Below are positions 1 to 7,921 of a stretch of 64,000 nt of DNA, piece by piece. The DNA lies in the NCBI RefSeq assembly GCF_004364325.1, contig NZ_SOCP01000001.1:558001-622000 (forward strand). Reading direction: 5' to 3'. How positions within the stretch are numbered: position 1 is the stretch's first letter; every line of letters starts with the position of its first letter. The DNA comes from Actinophytocola oryzae. GTDB lineage: Bacteria; Actinomycetota; Actinomycetes; Mycobacteriales; Pseudonocardiaceae. The notes under the pieces were generated by a model. It made no database searches. It saw only the letters and a program-made list of their open reading frames with translations, and was not told where the DNA came from. The translations under genes were made by a program, and so were the position numbers.

Positions 1-2100
1 TTCCGCGCGGTGTGGACGCCGGAGCGGCACTTCCACGAGTTCGGCGGCCTCTACCCGAACCCGTCGGTCACGGGTGCCGCGATCGCCGCGGCCACCGAGC
101 GGGTCGAGGTGCGGGCGGGCAGTGTGGTGCTGCCGCTGCACGACCCGCTGCGGGTGGCCGAGGAGTGGTCGGTCGTCGACAACATCTCCGGCGGGCGCGT
201 CGGCATGTCGATCGCGTCCGGCTGGCAGCCCAACGACTTCGTGCTCGCCCCGGACGTCTACGCCGACCGCAAGGAGCTGATGCTCCGCCAGATCGAGGAG
301 CTGCGGCACCTGTGGCGCGGCGGCTCGGTGACGCGCCGCAACGGCGTCGGCGCCGACACCGAGGTGCGGATCTTCCCGCGCCCGGTCAGCGAGGACCTGC
401 CGATCTGGGTCACGAGCGCCCGCAACCCCGAGACGTTCAAGGCGGCGGCCGAGCTGGGTGCGGGTCTGCTCACCCACCTGCTCGGCCACTCCATCGAACA
501 GCTCGCCGACAAGGTCGCGCTCTACCGCAAGACCTGGCAGGAGAAGGGACATCCGGGCGACGGCCAGGTGACCGTCATGGTCCACACGTTCGTCGGCCAG
601 GACACCGACGCGGTCCGCGAGCTGGTCCGCAAGCCCCTGTCCGGCTACATCAAGTCCTCCTTCGACCTGCTGTCCGGCCTCGGCCAGGCGATGGGTGAGG
701 AGAGCGACCCGCGCAAGCTGCCAGAGCCCGAGCTGGACGCGCTCGTGGCCCGCGCGTTCGACCGGTTCTTCGAGACCTCCGCCCTGCTGGGCACGCCGGA
801 GCACTGCGCGGACGTGATCGACCAGCTCAAGGCGATCGGCGTGGACGAGGTGGCGTGCCTGGTCGACTTCGGGGTCGGCCACGACGACGTGATCTCCGCG
901 TTCGACCAGCTGCGGATCGTGGAGCGGATCAGCGCGGACCGGCAGCGCAGGGCGCTGGCGGACGAGCCGATCCCCGTGCAGCTCGACCGGCACGCGGTGA
1001 CCCACCTGCAGTGCACGCCGTCGGTCGCAGGCCTGCTGGTCGACGAGCCGGAGGCCCTGCTGGGGCTCAACACCCTGCTCGTCGGCGGTGAGGCGTTGCC
1101 GGAGCCGCTCGCCGCGCAGCTGTCCGAGCGGGTGCCTGCCGTGCACAACATGTACGGGCCGACCGAGGCCACGGTGTGGGCCACGACGTCCCGTGTGGAC
1201 GGTCCGGTCGCGATCGGCAAGCCCATGACGAACGTGCGGACCTACGTCGTCGACACGCACTTCCGGCCGACGCCACCGGGCGCGCCCGGCGAGCTGCTGA
1301 TCGGCGGTCTCGGCATCACCCGTGGCTACCACGGCAGGCCGGGCCTGACCGCGACGAGGTTCGTGCCCGACCCGTTCTCCGGCGAGCCCGGCGCCCGCCT
1401 GTACCGGACGGGCGACCTTGTCCGCCGCGACGCCAACGGCACGCTCTGGTTCCTCGGCAGGCTCGACCACCAGGTCAAGATCCACGGCCACCGCATCGAG
1501 CTCGGCGAGATCGAGAACACCGTGCGGGCTCATCCCGCGCTGCGGGACGCCGTGTGCGCGGTCCGCGGCTCGGGTGCCCAGGCACGGATCGTCGCCTACG
1601 GCGTGCCGGCCGACGCCGAGCCCACGGCGGCGGACCTCCGCGCGTTCTGTGCCGAGACCCTGCCCGACTACATGGTGCCCGCCGACGTCGTGCTGCTGTC
1701 CGCGTTACCCACCACGCCCAACGGCAAGGTGGCGCGGGACGAGCTGCCCGACCCGGCCGACCGGCCCGTCGCCGAGTACCAGCCACCCGGCAACGACCTG
1801 GAACGCGAGGTCGCGAAGATCCTCGCCGAGATCGTGAAGGTCGAGCGGGTCGGGGTGCTCGACAACTTCTTCGACATCGGCGGCAACTCGCTGCTCGCCG
1901 TCCAGGCCCGCGGCCGACTCCAGCCGGTGCTCGGTGAGGGTCTGTCCCTTGTGGACATCTTCCGGTACCCGACCGTGCGTGGCCTGGTCGCCGCGATCGG
2001 GGGCGGCGAGTCGGGCGGCGGCGCGGAGCGGGCACGGGAGTCCGCAGGCAAGCGGGCCGCCGCGCTCGCCAAGCGGCGCCAGGAACGGAGCCGCGCGTGA
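1..2100 (+). CDS. NRPS C-terminal part: luciferase-like monooxygenase inside an adenylation domain, plus carrier domain (5' partial)
   Basis: The reading frame is open from base 1, so the N-terminus lies upstream. The first ~310 residues are a luciferase-like flavin monooxygenase (LLM) of the kind found inside NRPS/PKS proteins. From nt ~985 only the second half of an adenylation domain follows: A5 (NMYGPTEATVW, nt ~1147), A6 (GELLIGGLGITRGY), A7 (YRTGDL), A8 (GRLDHQVKIHGHRIELGEIE) and A10 (PNGKV). A peptidyl carrier domain ends the protein, with the phosphopantetheine serine at nt 1888 (GGNSLLA). The A-domain core before A4/A5 must be upstream, so the LLM interrupts the A domain, as in myxobacterial MtaG/MelG-type modules. 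Expected role: activate an amino acid, oxidise it while tethered, and pass it to the PKS encoded next. The stop overlaps the PKS start by 4 bp. The substrate code cannot be read because half of it is outside the window. Confidence 0.9.
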   Translation, partial: FRAVWTPERHFHEFGGLYPNPSVTGAAIAAATERVEVRAGSVVLPLHDPLRVAEEWSVVDNISGGRVGMSIASGWQPNDFVLAPDVYADRKELMLRQIEELRHLWRGGSVTRRNGVGADTEVRIFPRPVSEDLPIWVTSARNPETFKAAAELGAGLLTHLLGHSIEQLADKVALYRKTWQEKGHPGDGQVTVMVHTFVGQDTDAVRELVRKPLSGYIKSSFDLLSGLGQAMGEESDPRKLPEPELDALVARAFDRFFETSALLGTPEHCADVIDQLKAIGVDEVACLVDFGVGHDDVISAFDQLRIVERISADRQRRALADEPIPVQLDRHAVTHLQCTPSVAGLLVDEPEALLGLNTLLVGGEALPEPLAAQLSERVPAVHNMYGPTEATVWATTSRVDGPVAIGKPMTNVRTYVVDTHFRPTPPGAPGELLIGGLGITRGYHGRPGLTATRFVPDPFSGEPGARLYRTGDLVRRDANGTLWFLGRLDHQVKIHGHRIELGEIENTVRAHPALRDAVCAVRGSGAQARIVAYGVPADAEPTAADLRAFCAETLPDYMVPADVVLLSALPTTPNGKVARDELPDPADRPVAEYQPPGNDLEREVAKILAEIVKVERVGVLDNFFDIGGNSLLAVQARGRLQPVLGEGLSLVDIFRYPTVRGLVAAIGGGESGGGAERARESAGKRAAALAKRRQERSRA

Positions 2101-5100
2101 ACGCGGAAGAGGAGCTTGGCGCGGAGCCGATCGCGATCGTCGGCATGGCCTGCCGGGTGCCCGGCAGCGACACGCCACGCGCGTTCTGGCAGAACATGCG
2201 TACCGGCACCGAGTCGATCACCTGGTTCACCCGCGACGAGCTGCGTGCGGCGGGCACCGACGAGTCCACACTGGACGACCCGGACCACGTGCCCGCCTCC
2301 GGCTACCTGCCCGACGCCGACCGGTTCGACGCCGAGTTCTTCGGCTTCACCCCGGCCGAGGCCGAGACCATGGACCCGCAGCAGCGGATCCTGTGCGAGA
2401 CGGCGTGGGCCGCCATGGAGGACGCCGGCCACGACCCGGCCCGCTTCGACGGCGACGTCGCCGTGTTCGCGGGCACGTTCATGACCAAATACCTGCTCAA
2501 CAACCTCTCCACCAATGCCCGTTTCCAGCGCTCGCCGATGGCCCCGCTGGCAAGGATGTTCAACGACAAGGACTTCCTCGCCACCCGGGTGTCCTTCCTG
2601 CTGAACCTGACCGGCCCCGCCTACACCGTGCAGACCGCCTGCTCGACCTCGCTCGTGGCCACCCACCTCGCGTGCCAGTCGCTGCTGAGCTACGAGTGCG
2701 ACGCGGCGATCGTCGGCGGGGTGACCATCAACCTGCCGCTGCGCAGCGGCTACCCGGTCGCCGACAGCGGGTTGTTCTCCGCCGACGGCCACTGCCGGCC
2801 CTTCGACGCGGCGGCCGGTGGCACGGTCCCCGGCAACGGCGCGGTGACCGTGGTCCTGCGCAGGCTGTCGGAGGCACTCGCGGACCGCGACCACATCTAC
2901 GCGGTGATCCGCGGCTCGGCCGTGAACAACGACGGCGCCGTCAAGGCGGGCTTCGCCGCACCGAGCGTCGACGGCCAGCACCGCGTGATCACCTCCGCCC
3001 TGACCGTCGCGGGTGTCGACCCGTCGACCATCGGCTACGTCGAGGCACACGGCACCGCGACCCGCGTCGGCGACCCGATCGAGGTCACCGCCCTCACCCA
3101 GGCCTACGGCTCGGCGCCGGGCACGGTCGCGCTCGGCTCGGTGAAGGCCAACATCGGCCACCTCGACGCGGCCGCGGGCCTCGCCGGGCTGATCCGCGCG
3201 GCGTTGTCGCTGCACCACGGCGAGATCCCGCCGAACGCGAACTTCACCGCGCCGAACCCGGACCTCCAGCTGGAACGGTCCCCGTTCTACATCCCGGACT
3301 CCGCGCGCCCGTTCCCCGAGACGGGCGGGCCCCGGCGCGCGGCGGTCAGCTCGTTCGGCGTCGGCGGCACCAACGCCCACGCCGTGCTGGAGCAGGCACC
3401 CGAGCGGCCGACCCCGGGCACCGCGCGTCCGTGGCAGCTGCTGCCGATCTCGGCCCGCACGAGAGCGGCTGTCGAGTCGGCCACCACGCGGCTCGCCGAC
3501 GTGCTCGACGGCCCGGAACCGCCCGCGCTCCACGACGTCGCGTTCACCCTGCAGGACGGCAGGCGCGCGTTCGGCGTGCGGCGGTTCGCCGTGGCCGCCG
3601 ACACCGCGGACGCCGTCGCGACGCTGCGCGAGGGCGGTCAGCGCGGTCTGCCCACCCGCACCGCGCCGGAGACGCCGCACGAGGTCGTGTTCACCTTTCC
3701 CGGCGGCGGCACCCAGCACCCCGACATGGGCCTGGACATCTACCGCGCCGAGCCCGTGTTCCGCGCGGAGGTCGACCGGTGCGCGGAACTGCTCGAGCCG
3801 CGGCTCGGGTTCGACCTGCGCAGGCTGCTGTTCCCGTCGGCGTTCACCCCGCTGCCCGGCCGCGAGGTGTCCGGTGGGGCCGCCACCATGGGTCGCGACC
3901 AGGGCGCCGGGGTCGTGTCCTCGCTGTTCGTCATCGAGTACGCCCTGGCCCGCCAGCTCATGGCGTGGGGCATCACGCCCGCCGCGATGCTCGGCCACAG
4001 CCTCGGCGAGTACGTGGCCGCGTGTGTCGCGGGCGTGTTCAGCCTCGAAGACGCTCTGGAAATCACCCTTGCGCGTGGCGAACTGTTCGAAGCCATGGAC
4101 AGAGGGCGCATGCTGGTTGTCGGTCTGCCGGAGGACGATGTCCGCGCCGAGCTGACCGACCGGTTGTCGGTCGCCGCCGTCAACGCCCCCGACCTGACGG
4201 TGGTGGCCGGCCCGGACGAGGACATCGCCGCGCTGCTGAAGTCGTTGCGGGGCAGGGGAGTGGACTGCCGCAAGGTCAGCGTCCCGGTCGCGAGCCACTC
4301 GTGGATGGTCGAGGCGCACCTGCCCGGCTTCCGCACCCGCGTCCAGGCACTCACGCTGTCCGCCCCGACGATCCCCGTGGCGTCCAGCGTGACCGGCACG
4401 TGGCTGACCGCCGAGGAGGCGACCGACCCGGAGTACTGGGTCCGCCACCTGCGCCGGCCCGTGCGCTTCGCCGACGGCGTCCGCCAGGTGCTCGCCGACC
4501 CGGCGCGCGTGCTGCTCGAGGTCGGCCCCGGCCGCTCCCTCACGGCACTCGCCGCCGCACAACGGCTCGCGCCGACGCCGGTCGCCGTGCCGACCATGGC
4601 GCTGCCCCGCGACCAGCTGCCCGACCTCGCGCACCTCGTCACGGCCGTCGGAAGGCTGTGGCAGGCGGGTGTCGAGGTCGACTGGACCGCCTTCCACGGC
4701 GAGGCCGAGCCCCACCGCGTGCCGCTGCCGACCTACCCGTTCCAGCGCCGCCGCCACTGGGTGCCCGCCGGGAACGTGACCGTGACCGACGTGGCGGACA
4801 CCGAACTCGACGAGCTGGACCCGGTCGACCTCACCGACGGGTTCGTCGCGCCACGCACCGACCGTGAACGCCGGATCGCCGCGATCTGGTGCGACCTGCT
4901 CGGCCTGGAGCGGGTCAGCGTCGAGGACGACTTCTTCGACCTCGGCGCACACTCGCTGATGGTCACGCAGGTCACCAGGGAGCTGCGCCGGATGGGCGCG
5001 ACCGAGCTGAGCGCCAGGGACGTGCTCGGCGCCGGGACCGTCGCGGGCATGGCCGCACTCGTCGAGGCCGCACTGGGTGGCGCCCCGCCGCCACCGGTCG

Positions 5101-6299
5101 CGCGGGTCGACCTGGCCGCCGAGGTGGTCCTCGACGAGACGATCACCGCGGACGGCCTGACCCTCGACGTCGACCCGGCGAACCCCGGCACGGTCCTGCT
5201 GACCGGCGCGACCGGCTTCGTCGGCGCGTTCCTCCTGGCCGAGCTGCTGGAGCGGACGTCGGCGACCGTGCTGTGCCTGGCCCGCGCCACCGACCCGACC
5301 GAGGGCCTCGACCGCATCAGGGCCAACCTCGACACCTACGGCCTGCGGTCCACCTGGGGCGACCGGCTCCGCGTGGTCACCGGCGACCTCGCGCGGCCGA
5401 GGTTCGGGCTGTCGGAGGCGGACTTCGCGGCGCTGGCGGCGGAGGTCGACACCATCCACCACTGCGGTGCGTGGGTGAACTTCGTCCGCCCCTACCGCGT
5501 GCTCAAGGCCGCCAACGTCCTGGGCACGCAGGAAGTCCTGCGCCTCGCCACGACCAAACGGCTCAAGCCCGTCCACTACGTCTCGACGCTCGCCGTGCTG
5601 GCCGGTGCGATGGGCGGGGACGTCCCGCACCTCGCGGAGACCGACCCGCTGCCCCCGCCGGTCGGCCACGACACCGACTACAGCCAGAGCAAGTGGGTGG
5701 CCGAGGGCCTCATCGGCCTGGCACGCGAGCGCGGGATCCCCGTCTCGATCTACCGGGCGGGCGGCGTGCTCGCCGACCACCGCACGGGTGCGGCGAACCG
5801 CGAGGACTACGTCACGAAGGTGCTCCAGGGCTGCGTCCAGCTGGGCCTCGCCCCGCTACGCGAGTACGAGCTGTCGGTGGGCACCGTCGACCACTTCGCC
5901 ACCACGGTGGTCGCGCTGTCGACGCAGGCCGCCGCACTGGGCCGCACCTTCCACCCGGTCGACCCGGAGCCGCTGATGTGGAACTCGATCTTCGAGCGCG
6001 TCCGGGAGTTCGGCTACCCGGTGAAGAGCGTCCCGTTCGACCGGTGGCGTGCCGCCCTGGTCGAGCGGGTCGACCAGGAAGGCGACGACAACGCGCTCGC
6101 GCCCCTGATGGCGATGATCGGCGAGACCCCCGACCGGGCCATGCCCACCATCGGCTGCGCCGAGGTGGTCGACGTGCTCGGCGGGACCGGGGCGCCGCCA
6201 CTGGACGGCGCCTACTTCGAACGAATGCTGGCTTTCTTCGTGCGCGGGCGGATGCTGCCGCCCGCACACGAGGCCGAGAGGACTGGAGGCTCCCGATGA
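2097..6299 (+). CDS. Type I PKS module KS-AT-ACP with terminal thioester reductase
   Basis: This 1,400-residue single module starts at a GTG that overlaps the NRPS stop. KS: active-site Cys182 in QTACSTSL, and the two histidines in EAHGTA and NIGHLDAAAG. AT: Ser635 in GHSLGEY; the later VASH motif is of the [YVW]ASH type linked to methylmalonyl-CoA, but this is a weak prediction. No KR, DH or ER is seen. ACP: Ser953 in DLGAHSLM. The C-terminal ~370 residues are a NAD(P)-dependent thioester reductase domain with GATGFVG near residue 1037 and the YSQSK catalytic pair near 1195. The chain is therefore expected to be released reductively as an aldehyde or alcohol rather than by a thioesterase. 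It probably receives an oxidised aminoacyl unit from the upstream LLM-containing NRPS. It overlaps the amidohydrolase gene by 4 bp. Confidence 0.93.
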   Translation: MNAEEELGAEPIAIVGMACRVPGSDTPRAFWQNMRTGTESITWFTRDELRAAGTDESTLDDPDHVPASGYLPDADRFDAEFFGFTPAEAETMDPQQRILCETAWAAMEDAGHDPARFDGDVAVFAGTFMTKYLLNNLSTNARFQRSPMAPLARMFNDKDFLATRVSFLLNLTGPAYTVQTACSTSLVATHLACQSLLSYECDAAIVGGVTINLPLRSGYPVADSGLFSADGHCRPFDAAAGGTVPGNGAVTVVLRRLSEALADRDHIYAVIRGSAVNNDGAVKAGFAAPSVDGQHRVITSALTVAGVDPSTIGYVEAHGTATRVGDPIEVTALTQAYGSAPGTVALGSVKANIGHLDAAAGLAGLIRAALSLHHGEIPPNANFTAPNPDLQLERSPFYIPDSARPFPETGGPRRAAVSSFGVGGTNAHAVLEQAPERPTPGTARPWQLLPISARTRAAVESATTRLADVLDGPEPPALHDVAFTLQDGRRAFGVRRFAVAADTADAVATLREGGQRGLPTRTAPETPHEVVFTFPGGGTQHPDMGLDIYRAEPVFRAEVDRCAELLEPRLGFDLRRLLFPSAFTPLPGREVSGGAATMGRDQGAGVVSSLFVIEYALARQLMAWGITPAAMLGHSLGEYVAACVAGVFSLEDALEITLARGELFEAMDRGRMLVVGLPEDDVRAELTDRLSVAAVNAPDLTVVAGPDEDIAALLKSLRGRGVDCRKVSVPVASHSWMVEAHLPGFRTRVQALTLSAPTIPVASSVTGTWLTAEEATDPEYWVRHLRRPVRFADGVRQVLADPARVLLEVGPGRSLTALAAAQRLAPTPVAVPTMALPRDQLPDLAHLVTAVGRLWQAGVEVDWTAFHGEAEPHRVPLPTYPFQRRRHWVPAGNVTVTDVADTELDELDPVDLTDGFVAPRTDRERRIAAIWCDLLGLERVSVEDDFFDLGAHSLMVTQVTRELRRMGATELSARDVLGAGTVAGMAALVEAALGGAPPPPVARVDLAAEVVLDETITADGLTLDVDPANPGTVLLTGATGFVGAFLLAELLERTSATVLCLARATDPTEGLDRIRANLDTYGLRSTWGDRLRVVTGDLARPRFGLSEADFAALAAEVDTIHHCGAWVNFVRPYRVLKAANVLGTQEVLRLATTKRLKPVHYVSTLAVLAGAMGGDVPHLAETDPLPPPVGHDTDYSQSKWVAEGLIGLARERGIPVSIYRAGGVLADHRTGAANREDYVTKVLQGCVQLGLAPLREYELSVGTVDHFATTVVALSTQAAALGRTFHPVDPEPLMWNSIFERVREFGYPVKSVPFDRWRAALVERVDQEGDDNALAPLMAMIGETPDRAMPTIGCAEVVDVLGGTGAPPLDGAYFERMLAFFVRGRMLPPAHEAERTGGSR

Positions 6300-7534
6300 C
6301 CATGCTGCTGACCGGGGCGACGATCATCGACGGTCTCGCCGACGACCCGCGCCAGGGACACGCGGTCCTCGTCGAGGACACCAAGATCACCGCCGTCGAC
6401 CGGATCCGCGACACCCCGCCCGACGCCGAGGTCATCGACCTGTCGGGCCTGACGCTGCTGCCGGGCCTGATCGACGCGCACGTCCACATCGGACACTCCA
6501 GCGAGATGCGCGCGGTGCTGAACAACGAGGTCTCGGTCGCCGAGCGGGCGGCGGACATCTTCCGCACCCTGCGCCAGACCCTCGACGCCGGCTTCACGGC
6601 CGTGCGTGACTGCGGCGGCATCGACCACGGCGTGATGCGGACGGTCAAGCGCGGCCTGGTCCCGGGGCCGAGGATCTGGGCGTCGGCGTCGCCACTCGTG
6701 CAGTGCGGCGGCCACGGCCACCTCGGCTCCCCGCTGCTGCCGCCGGACGAGACGTTCCACTTCCGGGTGCGTGGCCTCACCGCGGTCGGCCGCGTCTCCG
6801 ACGGCTACGCCGAGGTGCTCAAGGCCGCCCGCGAGTGCTTCCGGCAGGGCGCGTCGTTCCTCAAGATGGCCGTCACCGGCGGCGTGGTGTCGCTGTCGGA
6901 CAACCTCTCCGACACGCAGTTCACCATCGAGGAGATCGCCACCGCCGTCGCGGAGGCCCACGCCCGCAACACCTACGTGACCGTGCACGCGCACAACGTC
7001 CACGGCATCCGCAACGCGGTGAAGGCCGGCGTCGAGTGCGTCGAGCACGGCACGGGCATCGACGAGTCGACGGCCGCGATGATGGCCGCGAACCGCGTCA
7101 ACCTCGTGCCGACGCTGGCGATCGCCAAGGTGATGGACGAGCACTTCGACGAGCTTGGCCTGCCGCCCCAGATCCACGACCGCATCGGCGACACCATGCA
7201 GGGCATGATCGACGCGATCCACGCCGCGGTCGCCGCGGGTGTGCCGGTCGGCTCCGGCTCCGACCTCATCGGCCCCAACCAGAACCGGCGGGGGCTCGAG
7301 CTGGTGCTCAAGGCCGAGGTGCTCGGCGCCATGGCCGCCATCAAGTCGGCGACCTCGGTCAACGCGGGCATCATGCGGGTCGCCGACCGCATCGGCAGCA
7401 TCGCGCCGGGGCGGTTCGCCGACGTCATCGCCGTCGACTTCGACCCGCTCGAGCGCCCCGAGCTGTTCGACGACCCCAGCCGCGTCGTGCTGGTCGTCAA
7501 GGACGGCCGGATCGTCAAGGACACCCGCAAGTGA
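6296..7534 (+). CDS. Amidohydrolase family metal-dependent hydrolase
   Basis: 412 residues. The ATG overlaps the PKS stop (ATGA), so the gene is translationally coupled to the cluster. It is of the imidazolonepropionase/prolidase-like amidohydrolase type: metal-binding HxH in DAHVHIGH, a likely carboxylated lysine in FLKMAV, histidines in TVHAHN and EHGTG, and the catalytic Asp in GSGSD. A C-terminal composite-domain strand ([10 protein letters not shown]) is also present. In this context it could hydrolyse a cyclic or amide intermediate, or process the released aldehyde-derived product; that role is inferred from position only. An unrelated carboxypeptidase or dipeptidase role cannot be excluded. 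Confidence 0.88.
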   Translation: MTMLLTGATIIDGLADDPRQGHAVLVEDTKITAVDRIRDTPPDAEVIDLSGLTLLPGLIDAHVHIGHSSEMRAVLNNEVSVAERAADIFRTLRQTLDAGFTAVRDCGGIDHGVMRTVKRGLVPGPRIWASASPLVQCGGHGHLGSPLLPPDETFHFRVRGLTAVGRVSDGYAEVLKAARECFRQGASFLKMAVTGGVVSLSDNLSDTQFTIEEIATAVAEAHARNTYVTVHAHNVHGIRNAVKAGVECVEHGTGIDESTAAMMAANRVNLVPTLAIAKVMDEHFDELGLPPQIHDRIGDTMQGMIDAIHAAVAAGVPVGSGSDLIGPNQNRRGLELVLKAEVLGAMAAIKSATSVNAGIMRVADRIGSIAPGRFADVIAVDFDPLERPELFDDPSRVVLVVKDGRIVKDTRK

Positions 7535-7545
7535 GGAGCGAACGG

Positions 7546-7719
7546 ATGCACGTGGTCGTCGTCAACGACGAGGAGCAGTACTCGATCTGGGACGAGGCGC
7601 TCCCGGTCCCGGCGGGCTGGCGGCCCACCGGCTTCACCGGCACCGAGGACGCCTGCGTCGCCCACATCGACGAGGTCTGGACCGACATGCGCCCGGCGAG
7701 CCTCCGCGCGGCGGGCTGA
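7546..7719 (+). CDS. MbtH-like protein
   Basis: A 57-residue MbtH family protein, the small chaperone that binds and activates NRPS adenylation domains. It shows the family pattern: NDEEQYSIW near the start, then PAGW, and [10 protein letters not shown] at the end. It is at the short end of the family (usually 60-75 residues). The ATG at 7546 has a GGAG ribosome binding site just after the amidohydrolase stop. As the last gene of the biosynthetic operon, it supports the view that the interrupted A domain is a working NRPS domain. Confidence 0.93.
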   Translation: MHVVVVNDEEQYSIWDEALPVPAGWRPTGFTGTEDACVAHIDEVWTDMRPASLRAAG

Positions 7720-7761
7720 CCCCCTGACCACCCCGCCCCCACCGCCCCCGGCACCCGCACT

Positions 7762-7894
7762 GAAGGACGCCTTCGTAACGCCGGGTGCAACGAAGGACGC
7801 CTTCGTAACGCCGACCGTTCTGAAGGGCGCCTTCGTAACCCTGGGCGTAACGAAGGCGTCCTTCGTAACGTTGGGCGTTACGAAGGACGCCTTC
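7762..7894. repeat. Array of five 30-bp hairpin units between convergent genes
   Basis: Five near-palindromic 13-bp cores, GAAGGACGCCTTC or close variants, start at 7762, 7792, 7822, 7852 and 7882, exactly 30 bp apart. The fourth core is the reverse complement form (GAAGGCGTCCTTC). Spacers share GTAACGCCGGG/GTAACGTTGGGCGT-like sequence. Each core can form a short hairpin. The array fills the gap between the stop of the MbtH gene and the stop of the oppositely directed LAL gene. A bidirectional transcription-end role is likely but not shown. A related array lies at 27263. Confidence 0.9.
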
Positions 7895-7921
7895 AGTGCG
7901 TTGGGCCGGCGCCGACGGGGG

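Noticed and set aside
1668..5780. Very long minus-strand open frame opposite the NRPS-PKS
   Set aside because: It is the antisense of strongly biased GC-rich coding DNA; its product is low-complexity Arg/Gly/Val/Asp-rich and matches no family.
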